Virus record (IMG/VR): IMGVR_UViG_3300007735_000791
Location: 1 to 64,000 of that record
Source: a virus
Length of the DNA stretch: 64,000 nucleotides
Strand: one strand, 5' to 3'
The notes beneath the pieces are model-generated. The model did no database searches and was not told the origin of the DNA. It was given only the letters and a program-made list of their open reading frames with translations. A program made the translations under genes and the position numbers. How positions within the stretch are numbered: the first letter of the stretch is position 1; every line of letters starts with the position of its first letter. This document shows, in pieces, positions 49,028 to 55,333 of this stretch.

Positions 49028-50338
49028 ATGCCTGGTAGAAACGAACCACCAAGCAATCTTGGGGATATGCGTGGCGCTCAAGCACGCCGTAATACACCAA
49101 GAAGAAGTTCTGAATTTTTAAAAAACATTGATGCTGTGTTAAGAGAAGTAGACGACAGTCAAGCCGTTCGTGAAGCAAAAAAAGCAAAAAACACAGCAGA
49201 GATAGAAAAGATATTTCCAGGTGTTGAAGAAGATGAAAAAACACTTTCTGGAATGTACGAACCAGCACTTCACAATTATCCTTTTGATGAAGATGTTGTT
49301 AGACCTAGACGACCAGACTTTATTGATTACATTTCTCCAAGCGATGAGTTAACTCTCAACCAAGCGCAAAGAATGTTTCCAGCATCAAAACAACACGTGC
49401 AACAAGGAACTGGTCCAAGAAGTGCAATGGGTACGTCAGAAAGACGTTATCACCAATTTGAAGAAAGTGACCTTGACCCAGATACGCGCACTGATTTTGG
49501 CACGGATAGAGACGAGCGAGACTATATAGGTTTTCAACAAGAAGGACCATCTAACTACCCTGTAGATTCACCTGCATATTGGTACCAATTAGATAGTCGC
49601 TCTCATAATCCTGAAGTTAGGCGTGCTGCAGCCACTTTTACTGACCGTGAACAGAGGGCTAGTGCAAGACAATTTTACAACAGAAACGCTTCTAGAGCCG
49701 CCGCTTCTATTTTGGGAACTTCTAGAAGAAGTCGCACCTCTGAAGTAGGTCCAGTTACAAACACACCCACTGCTGCAGAATTAATGGCTCAAGGAAACCC
49801 AGCACGCGCTGGTGGTCGTAGTGGTGGCAGGCACAATTTTGCAGGTATTGCATCACCGCCTTATTCCCTAGGAAGATTGCCAAGCGATTTAAATCCAAGA
49901 CGTCGTAATGTTGAAACTGACTATACTGTTTTTTCATATAGCACACCTATTGCTTGGAGAACAACTCAAGGTCATTGGGAAGTTCCACGAGTTAATTATT
50001 CTAGAACTACTCAAAGACACCAAAGTGCTATTAGAAGAGCATTGAGTAACTCATATCATTCTCCACTTCAAGAAGCAAGTTATAGAGTTTCTGATTTGCG
50101 ACAACAACATTTAGAACAAGGCATACGTCTTCCTTCAAAAAATTATCAACTTAATATAAGTTTTGAAACATTTCATCCCGAACCACCGTCGGAAGATACA
50201 ATTAATAGAATTGTAGAAGACCATGTTCAACAAGTTATAAATCCAGCCATTGAACGATATCGTCGTAGACCAAGTGTTCAAAGGCGGCAAGGTCAAGCAA
50301 ACCAACCTCAACTACCTTTAGAAGGAGGCAATGAATAA
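49028..50338 (+). CDS. Large Arg/Gln/Pro-rich protein of unknown function
   Basis: 436 residues. Arg-, Gln- and Pro-rich throughout (NEPPSNLGDMRGAQARRNTP; RDERDYIGFQQEGPSNYPVD; YRVSDLRQQHLEQGIRLPSK) with little hydrophobic core. The end (INPAIERYRRRPSVQRRQGQ) is strongly basic. Perhaps a virion-internal or DNA-associated protein, but no motif decides. It overlaps the start region of the next gene. Confidence 0.5.
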   Translation: MPGRNEPPSNLGDMRGAQARRNTPRRSSEFLKNIDAVLREVDDSQAVREAKKAKNTAEIEKIFPGVEEDEKTLSGMYEPALHNYPFDEDVVRPRRPDFIDYISPSDELTLNQAQRMFPASKQHVQQGTGPRSAMGTSERRYHQFEESDLDPDTRTDFGTDRDERDYIGFQQEGPSNYPVDSPAYWYQLDSRSHNPEVRRAAATFTDREQRASARQFYNRNASRAAASILGTSRRSRTSEVGPVTNTPTAAELMAQGNPARAGGRSGGRHNFAGIASPPYSLGRLPSDLNPRRRNVETDYTVFSYSTPIAWRTTQGHWEVPRVNYSRTTQRHQSAIRRALSNSYHSPLQEASYRVSDLRQQHLEQGIRLPSKNYQLNISFETFHPEPPSEDTINRIVEDHVQQVINPAIERYRRRPSVQRRQGQANQPQLPLEGGNE

Positions 50339-50339
50339 T

Positions 50340-50639
50340 ATGGCATCTAAACCTTGGGCTTCCAGACAAGAAATGTTGGTTGACATCGCTCTGGAATCAG
50401 CAGTTTCAGACCCAGAAACCATTCGCCAGATTAGACCAGTAGTTCCTCAACAACTTATGCCAGAGCGTAACGGGTTTGCTAAACGTGAATCAGGTATAAT
50501 GGACGTGTTGTCGTTACAACGTTACAATCCGACGTACCGTTCTTGGGTTTCAGGAGCGCCAGTCATGTTTCGTAATGGTTTTATTGATGACAGTTTTGAA
50601 GGTTCTAGTCGTTATTCAATGCAAAGTCTGTGGGTATAA
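50340..50639 (+). CDS. Hypothetical protein of the small-protein cluster
   Basis: 99 residues. Two starts are possible: ATG 50340 (11 bases after AAGGAGG) and ATG 50331 (two bases after it); 50340 is preferred because of spacing. Sequence such as WASRQEMLVDIALESAVSDP and PERNGFAKRESGIMDVLSLQ looks partly helical. No family recognised. The next gene starts directly after the stop. Confidence 0.45.
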   Translation: MASKPWASRQEMLVDIALESAVSDPETIRQIRPVVPQQLMPERNGFAKRESGIMDVLSLQRYNPTYRSWVSGAPVMFRNGFIDDSFEGSSRYSMQSLWV

Positions 50640-51659
50640 ATGCCAGTTAATCCATTTCAAACGGTGGCAGAAATGTCATGGGGCGATTACAAAACCAAGA
50701 AGTCTGGCTATGTTCAGTCACCACAAGCACAGTCTAGCCTTGCAGGTCAAGGTCACAGAAGCAAAGGATGGGCGCCAGGAGCACCTGAAGCCACATTAGA
50801 AGCACCGAGAGCAGGAGGCAAAATGCCTATGGGTAATGCAAATATTGGTCGTCCAGATTATGGAAGTCAACAACCACAACAAAGGCAAAGTCGTAGGGCG
50901 TCCTTTGGTGGAATGGGCGCAGGCGCAACTAAAGGCGGCGGCAGTGGAATGACTGCTGGTGGTGACATCAAGTTTGATTTGAGCATTGGTAAAACCGATT
51001 ACCGTGGTGCAGATATGCAAGGTGCTCGTATTGGAGCATCAGGAATGGGTGCTAAAACTTCAGACAGTAACCTTGGAGACATTGACCAATCACAAGGATA
51101 CACTCCAACTACCACTGGTCCTAAGGCTGGCTCATCACGTGGTGGTGCTGGTGCTGCTGGTAAAGGTGGCTCTGGAGGAGCAAAGGCTGGTGCAGGTTCA
51201 GGACCAGGAGGTGCTGGAGGCGCAGGTCGCGGAGGCGCAGGCGGTAATTCTGCCCGTGGTGGAGATACAGGAGATATGACTACTAGCATGGATGGTCAAA
51301 AAATGGGTAGCCCAGTTTTAAACATTGGTAGAAACCGAATTGACAGCGACAATATTAGTCGTAGAAGTAATACCCGCACCACTAAAACAGACGTTAGTGC
51401 ATCTGGTTCAGCCACAGCAAGCGCTGATACCAAAACTGATGCTCGTAAAACCGTTCCAACGAAGACTAAAAAAGAAAAAACTACTGCGGAACCTACTAAT
51501 GCTTCTGCACCAAAAGAAGACCCAAAAGAAGACCCAAAAGCAGAGTCAGTAGGAAAAGAAACAGTTAAAACAAAAGCAAAAAAGGCTGTTTCTAAAGCCA
51601 CAAAAACACCTCCAGTAGCATTAACTAAAAATACTAAAAAGAAAGGTGCTAAAAAATAA
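50640..51659 (+). CDS. Gly/Ala/Lys-rich low-complexity protein
   Basis: 339 residues. A short folded-looking start (NPFQTVAEMSWGDYKTKKSG) precedes long Gly/Ala/Ser runs (GAGAAGKGGSGGAKAGAG, GGAGGAGRGGAGGN) and a Lys/Thr/Pro-rich tail (TKKEKTTAEPTNASAPKEDP). Intrinsically disordered and basic at the end. It could be DNA- or RNA-associated. Long frames on the other strand here arise from biased composition. Confidence 0.5.
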   Translation: MPVNPFQTVAEMSWGDYKTKKSGYVQSPQAQSSLAGQGHRSKGWAPGAPEATLEAPRAGGKMPMGNANIGRPDYGSQQPQQRQSRRASFGGMGAGATKGGGSGMTAGGDIKFDLSIGKTDYRGADMQGARIGASGMGAKTSDSNLGDIDQSQGYTPTTTGPKAGSSRGGAGAAGKGGSGGAKAGAGSGPGGAGGAGRGGAGGNSARGGDTGDMTTSMDGQKMGSPVLNIGRNRIDSDNISRRSNTRTTKTDVSASGSATASADTKTDARKTVPTKTKKEKTTAEPTNASAPKEDPKEDPKAESVGKETVKTKAKKAVSKATKTPPVALTKNTKKKGAKK

Positions 51660-52015
51660 TGGCAACTGACCATCGCGGAAATCCGATTAACGAAAATAAT
51701 CGTGCCAAAACTAATAAAGACCGTATGGGGTTATCTGATGAACAGATAGAAAATCCAGACGGAACATTTAGGCAACTTAGTAAGCGCGACCTTGCAGAGG
51801 GCTGGGAAGAAGGTTCAATGACATACCCAGATGGTACAACGGTTTATCCAGAACCTTACGAAGAAATAGACGACGACGAAGACCCTGAACAAATAAGGCG
51901 GGCAGAACAATACGCCCAAGAAATGTACGATTATCATAGAATGATGCAAACTCCAGACAGGGTATATGGCAAAGACGAAATGATTGAACACGATAGAGAC
52001 GACGACAAATACTAA
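51659..52015 (+). CDS. Acidic hypothetical protein
   Basis: 118 residues overlapping the previous stop by one base. Acidic and hydrophilic (ENPDGTFRQLSKRDLAEGWE, EEIDDDEDPEQIRRAEQYAQ). Contains no membrane helix, repeat or catalytic motif. Function unknown. Confidence 0.45.
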   Translation: MATDHRGNPINENNRAKTNKDRMGLSDEQIENPDGTFRQLSKRDLAEGWEEGSMTYPDGTTVYPEPYEEIDDDEDPEQIRRAEQYAQEMYDYHRMMQTPDRVYGKDEMIEHDRDDDKY

Positions 52016-52043
52016 GATATACTTTAGTAACAACTGATATACA
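52016..52043 (+). promoter_or_regulatory. Two direct GATATAC copies before a gene start
   Basis: GATATACT (52016-52023) and GATATACA (52036-52043) are direct copies 20 bases apart in the short gap before the ATG at 52053; the second lies immediately ahead of the ribosome site. They share the TATACT-type core seen elsewhere. One or both may act as a promoter -10 or a protein site. Confidence 0.4.
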
Positions 52044-52052
52044 GGAGAAACT

Positions 52053-52262
52053 ATGGCAGTAAACGAATCCCGTTCAATGAACCGAGATTTAGTGCTTGGT
52101 GCTACAGACGGTAAATTTAAAAGCCTTACACCAAGTCGTGGTGGAGAAGTAGACCCAACATCTCCAGCAGTACGAGCACATGAACTTCAACTTCAATACA
52201 ACGTGGTTGACCGTTCTGAAATTGCTGACATGCCTGCAGCCCAATGGGGTCGCCGCAATTAA
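52053..52262 (+). CDS. Small hypothetical protein
   Basis: 69 residues: RSMNRDLVLGATDGKFKSLT, then RGGEVDPTSPAVRAHELQLQ and DMPAAQWGRRN. Ribosome site AGGAG precedes the ATG. No membrane segment, motif or family recognised; a likely promoter region lies just ahead. Confidence 0.45.
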   Translation: MAVNESRSMNRDLVLGATDGKFKSLTPSRGGEVDPTSPAVRAHELQLQYNVVDRSEIADMPAAQWGRRN

Positions 52263-52264
52263 TA

Positions 52265-52465
52265 ATGGCTGACGGAGAAGATACTAGGTATCATCCAAAA
52301 AGAAGAATTGTTCGTATCATTAGAGACCCGTTTGAAGAGCAAAGACAATATAGCAGTCAATCAAAGTCTTACGGTCCAGTTAGAAGTAGTTCTGAAGAAC
52401 GGCGACGAGAAATAGATGCCGCTTACCTATATAATCAATACTTTGATGGAGAAAGTGATAACTAA
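52265..52465 (+). CDS. Small basic hypothetical protein
   Basis: 66 residues from ATG 52265. Arg-rich middle (YHPKRRIVRIIRDPFEEQRQ) and Ser/Glu-rich end (SSSEERRREIDAAYLYNQYF). An upstream in-frame ATG at 52244 lies in the preceding gene. Ends with a one-base overlap. Unknown function. Confidence 0.45.
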   Translation: MADGEDTRYHPKRRIVRIIRDPFEEQRQYSSQSKSYGPVRSSSEERRREIDAAYLYNQYFDGESDN

Positions 52466-52650
52466 TGGCTAGAGGAAAACCAGAAGAATTTAATCCAAAG
52501 CGACGTCCTCGTAAACCTACGGACCCCATTCCAGACGATGAACTTATGGATGAGGTAAAAAAAGCATTTCCAGGGTCAACTGAAATTGAAGATGAACCTA
52601 AAACCCCACCACTTGAAGATTGGGGAATGGATTGGAACGAAGATGACTAA
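52465..52650 (+). CDS. Small charged hypothetical protein
   Basis: 61 residues, basic start (RGKPEEFNPKRRPRKPTDPI) and acidic end (LEDWGMDWNEDD). Overlaps neighbours on both sides, supporting translation. No family recognised. Confidence 0.45.
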   Translation: MARGKPEEFNPKRRPRKPTDPIPDDELMDEVKKAFPGSTEIEDEPKTPPLEDWGMDWNEDD

Positions 52651-52810
52651 GAAAAAAGAAAAAAAAGTTTGGGATAAAAAGAATCCTAAAAAGAAATCAG
52701 AGAAACTTGATTCGTCTGAAAAGGCTGAGGCAAAAGCCCGTGCTAAAAAAGCAGGACGTCCATACCCCAACCTTGTAGACAACATGGCAGTAGCAAAGAA
52801 GAAAGGTTAA
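52643..52810 (+). CDS. 55-residue Lys-rich protein
   Basis: From ATG 52643, overlapping the previous gene by eight bases. Composition is extreme: KKKEKKVWDKKNPKKKSEKL, then KAGRPYPNLVDNMAVAKKKG. The KAGRPYPNLVDN segment recurs in small phage proteins and may be the functional core. Probably nucleic acid-binding. Unknown function. Confidence 0.45.
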   Translation: MTKKKEKKVWDKKNPKKKSEKLDSSEKAEAKARAKKAGRPYPNLVDNMAVAKKKG

Positions 52811-52812
52811 TT

Positions 52813-52929
52813 ATGAAAGATAAAAAGAAATTATCGCCAAAACAAAAAAAGATTGCATCAGCATCTGCTCCTCACGACAAGATTACTGGTGAAGACTTTA
52901 AGGCTCTTAAAAAGAAAAAGAAAAAATAG
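52813..52929 (+). CDS. 38-residue Lys-rich protein
   Basis: Starts MKDKKKLSPKQKKIASASAP, continues HDKITGEDFKALKKKKKK and stops. Such tiny Lys-rich proteins with K-I-T-G-x-D-F-x-A-L are common in environmental phages. It ends with a run of Lys codons. TAG overlaps the next GTG. Function unknown. Confidence 0.45.
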   Translation: MKDKKKLSPKQKKIASASAPHDKITGEDFKALKKKKKK

Positions 52930-53051
52930 TGGTTAAGAAGTTAACTGCTGCTGAAAAATACTCTCAATTAAAAAGTCAAACAGAAGACGCTGGTATGAGT
53001 GTAAAAGAAAAAAACCGTAAAATTGTTGTAACTAAGAAAAAGAAAAAATAA
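52929..53051 (+). CDS. 40-residue Lys-rich protein
   Basis: From GTG 52929: MVKKLTAAEKYSQLKSQTED, then AGMSVKEKNRKIVVTKKKKK. The pattern 'K-x-E-x-A-G-M-x-V-x-E-K-x-x-x-I-V-V' occurs in small phage proteins. It ends with the same type of Lys run as the previous gene. Its stop overlaps the next ATG (TAATG). Confidence 0.45.
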   Translation: MVKKLTAAEKYSQLKSQTEDAGMSVKEKNRKIVVTKKKKK

Positions 53052-53320
53052 TGGCTAAATCACCTGCTTGGCAACGCAAAGAAGGAAAGAACCCAGAGGG
53101 TGGATTAAATGCCAAAGGTCGTGCTTCTGCCAAAAAAGAAGGGCACAACCTCAAACCACCAGTGTCTAAAGAACAAGCCAAGAAGTCTCCTAAATCGGCT
53201 GCTCGTCGCAAATCGTTCTGTGCAAGAATGGAAGGTATGAAAAAGAAGAATACCTCTGCCAAGACAGCCCGTGACCCAGACAGTCGTATCAATAAATCAT
53301 TGCGTAAATGGGACTGTTGA
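53051..53320 (+). CDS. DUF6321-like small basic protein
   Basis: 89 residues. SPAWQRKEGKNPEGGLNAKG, then RRKSFCARMEGMKKKNTSAK and RINKSLRKWDC match a well-populated phage family of unknown function (DUF6321). Both ends are basic and Cys residues occur in SFCARM and at the C-terminus, suggesting nucleic acid contact with possible metal use. Overlaps the previous gene by one base. Confidence 0.65.
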   Translation: MAKSPAWQRKEGKNPEGGLNAKGRASAKKEGHNLKPPVSKEQAKKSPKSAARRKSFCARMEGMKKKNTSAKTARDPDSRINKSLRKWDC

Positions 53321-53341
53321 TTTCTACATTTACACATAGTC

Positions 53342-53710
53342 ATGCCTAAACCTAATGGACCACAGTTTCAACCAATCATATTAAAAAATCAGTTTGGTAG
53401 AGAGCGTACTTTTAAAGCGCTATACCATGGCACTGTTAATCCTATTCCAGAAAACGAAAACATTATTCCAGCATCTCACCGCCATCCTGAAGGCATAGGG
53501 CGTAAAACCGCCGTTGCTACGCCATCATTATCAGTAGCAAAAAGGTTTGCAGGACATCCCGAAGGTTATGTATATAGAGTTGAACCTTTGGATAGAGATG
53601 ATATGAACTCAACTTGGTATCAACCAATTCGCTATTGGCGAAAAGGGGCTATTGAAGTTCCATCAAATAAAGGTTTTCGGATTATTGAGCAAATTCATCC
53701 TAAATCTTGA
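53342..53710 (+). CDS. ADP-ribosyltransferase-like protein (Arr-type outline)
   Basis: 122 residues. FKALYHGTVNPIPENENIIP, then RKTAVATPSLSVAKRFAGHP and GYVYRVEPLDRDDMN follow the order of Arr-type ADP-ribosyltransferases: an H-G-T entry, an A-T-x-S-L-x-x-A-x-x-F-A stretch, and a V-Y-x-V-E-P strand. This family transfers ADP-ribose from NAD to a target. No obvious catalytic Glu loop is seen, so activity is uncertain. It could modify a host protein during takeover. Call is from outline only. Confidence 0.5.
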   Translation: MPKPNGPQFQPIILKNQFGRERTFKALYHGTVNPIPENENIIPASHRHPEGIGRKTAVATPSLSVAKRFAGHPEGYVYRVEPLDRDDMNSTWYQPIRYWRKGAIEVPSNKGFRIIEQIHPKS

Positions 53711-53764
53711 AATACTATAACGTATTATTCATAACAAACATGGGACTGTTAAAATAGTATAAAA

Positions 53765-53770
53765 TATACT
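53765..53770 (+). promoter_or_regulatory. TATACT box placed for a leaderless transcript
   Basis: TATACT ends seven bases before the ATG at 53778, and no ribosome site lies between them. If it is a -10 box, transcription would start at or next to the start codon, giving a leaderless mRNA, a common form in Actinobacteria. No clear -35 hexamer is visible. Confidence 0.45.
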
Positions 53771-53777
53771 AAACACT

Positions 53778-54071
53778 ATGGCTAATGACGATACTTCTAA
53801 AGACAGCAGAAGGAGACCTCAACGACCTCGTGTCGGTGGAGTATACGAATGGAATCCAACTGGACTAGATGCTTTTGATTCTAAAATTAAACGTGAAAAA
53901 GGGTCATTAGTTCGTGTAGCAAAAGGCAGTAAAGCAGGCGTAAAGGGAAGGTTGCCTCATCCTTTTACATATTTAGAAGACCCTAATACTGGAGAGTTTC
54001 TGGGCATGGCTTTAGACGACAGCCTACAATTACGTAAATATATGCAAACAGAGGAAACTCCAACAGAATAA
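53778..54071 (+). CDS. Basic hypothetical protein, possibly leaderless
   Basis: 97 residues. Arg/Lys-rich start (KDSRRRPQRPRVGGVYEWNP), then KREKGSLVRVAKGSKAGVKG, and a folded-looking end (HPFTYLEDPNTGEFLGMALD). The VR-V-A-x-G-x-x-x-G-x-x-G stretch suggests a small beta-barrel. No ribosome site is visible before the ATG, but a TATACT box sits seven bases upstream. Function unknown. Confidence 0.5.
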   Translation: MANDDTSKDSRRRPQRPRVGGVYEWNPTGLDAFDSKIKREKGSLVRVAKGSKAGVKGRLPHPFTYLEDPNTGEFLGMALDDSLQLRKYMQTEETPTE

Positions 54072-54073
54072 CG

Positions 54074-54079
54074 TATACT
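54074..54079 (+). promoter_or_regulatory. TATACT box before the gene at 54105
   Basis: TATACT lies 26 bases upstream of ATG 54105 in a short gap that also holds GGAG as ribosome site. It matches the recurring motif. No -35 box seen. Confidence 0.35.
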
Positions 54080-54104
54080 GACAGCGTAACGTTTGGAGCA
54101 CAAT

Positions 54105-54587
54105 ATGTCAGAACCCATGAATCGTTTGTTAGTTTGTTGGCGCCTTGTTAATGGTAGAAAAACAGATGGGGTCATGTACAAAATGACACCATACGATGGT
54201 CCTCCAGAATACGACATGGAACTTTTGGATATCTTGGAACGCCATAAGGCTCGTCATCAAGACTACGAAAATTGGCGTGCTTTAATTTTTAGAACAGACA
54301 AAGACACGGCAAGCAAACTTGACGCTGAGACAGCCATCAAGAATGAGTTGAAGGCTCACGATATCTTTATCAAAGATTTTCGTGATGAATTGAAAGTTGA
54401 TGCTTTAAAGTGCTTTAACAAACACAACAGACCAAGCAAAGGCTGTCCTGATTGGTGTGATGAGTCTAAGACAATAGGAAGAAAAGTTGGTGTCCCTGTT
54501 GATAAACGACAGTATCTTTGTATGTATTGCCCAGCAGCCGAATACCCAACATACAAAGAACGGTTAAAACTGGGACTATACAAATAA
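54105..54587 (+). CDS. Cys-cluster protein of unknown function
   Basis: 160 residues from ATG 54105, preceded by GGAG; a TTG at 54093 would place the start on that site and is less likely. Soluble, helical middle (EYDMELLDILERHKARHQDY) and a Cys cluster near the end (KCFNKHNRPSKGCPDWC, then YLCMYCPAAEYPTYKER) able to bind zinc or an Fe-S cluster. Function unknown. Confidence 0.5.
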   Translation: MSEPMNRLLVCWRLVNGRKTDGVMYKMTPYDGPPEYDMELLDILERHKARHQDYENWRALIFRTDKDTASKLDAETAIKNELKAHDIFIKDFRDELKVDALKCFNKHNRPSKGCPDWCDESKTIGRKVGVPVDKRQYLCMYCPAAEYPTYKERLKLGLYK

Positions 54588-55064
54588 ATGATTATTGTAA
54601 CGTTTGACGTTATTGCAAACAGGGCTAAAGAAGTCGGCTCAAGTCAACCAAACAACTATGGTAGAAGACTGTGGTCAATGCTTTTTGGGACTTACAATGG
54701 TCGTATTTGTTTGATTGTTGACGGTGTAGAAACCCATCAACATCAGTTGATTATAGAGTGGTTAAAAAAAGAAAATTACAAACCAGGTTCTATTGATTTT
54801 CATTGGGAAAGCGGTCCTGACAATCGCCTTGAAAGGGTTCGCGCTTTGCACGCCGTACACAGCAAGATTGATTGGTATGTAGATACTGACCCCACTACCG
54901 TATCCAAAGTAATTGCAGAAGGTATTCCAACACTGTTAGTCACTGTTCCATTTATTGTTCGTCCTGAATGGGAAGAACAACGTACTATAGTAGGATGGAA
55001 CGAATTAACGGATAAGATTGAAGCACAAGCACTTAAAAAAGCAGAAAGGACATGGAAAGAATAA
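54588..55064 (+). CDS. HAD-like protein
   Basis: 158 residues. An N-terminal strand (MIIVTFDVIANRAKEVGSS), then YNGRICLIVDGVETHQHQLI and WYVDTDPTTVSKVIAEGIPT with LLVTVPFIV suggest a Rossmann-type HAD-like or nucleotide-binding fold. The catalytic D-x-D motif is not evident at the start, so it may be inactive or a different fold. Starts right after the previous stop. Provisional. Confidence 0.45.
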   Translation: MIIVTFDVIANRAKEVGSSQPNNYGRRLWSMLFGTYNGRICLIVDGVETHQHQLIIEWLKKENYKPGSIDFHWESGPDNRLERVRALHAVHSKIDWYVDTDPTTVSKVIAEGIPTLLVTVPFIVRPEWEEQRTIVGWNELTDKIEAQALKKAERTWKE

Positions 55065-55333
55065 TGACAACTACACTGCGAGATGAGATATCAAACGGTT
55101 TTGAAGGAATGGGTGAAACCGTTCTATTGATGGACGGGTTTGAAGAAGCCTTTATTGGATACTGCCAACGCATCAACGAACCAGTATTGGCTGTTTACTC
55201 TTGGGAAAAAATGGTAGAAGTTTGCATGACACGAGATGGTATGACAGACATAGAAGCAATGGAGTACATTGATTACAATTGTCTTGGCGCGTGGGTTGGA
55301 GAACAAACTCCAATTATTGTGATGCCATTGTGA
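55064..55333 (+). CDS. Conserved small phage protein
   Basis: 89 residues from ATG 55064, overlapping the previous stop (TAATG). TVLLMDGFEEAFIGYCQRIN, then AVYSWEKMVEVCMTRDGMTD and YIDYNCLGAWVGEQTPIIV recall an unnamed protein common in T4-like and environmental phages. A small alpha/beta fold is likely. Function unknown. Overlaps the next gene's GTG. Confidence 0.55.
   Translation: MTTTLRDEISNGFEGMGETVLLMDGFEEAFIGYCQRINEPVLAVYSWEKMVEVCMTRDGMTDIEAMEYIDYNCLGAWVGEQTPIIVMPL

Noticed and set aside
50999-51673. Two long - strand open frames rich in Pro/Ala and Val/Phe
   Set aside because: They mirror the Gly/Ala/Lys-rich gene on the + strand; no ribosome sites and no other - strand gene exists in the window.
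53711-53726. Hairpin AATAC/GTATT after the ADP-ribosyltransferase-like gene
   Set aside because: Only a 5-bp AT-rich stem, expected by chance in this composition.
54588-55064. Active HAD phosphatase
   Set aside because: The N-terminal D-x-D motif is not evident, so only a HAD-like or Rossmann outline is reported.
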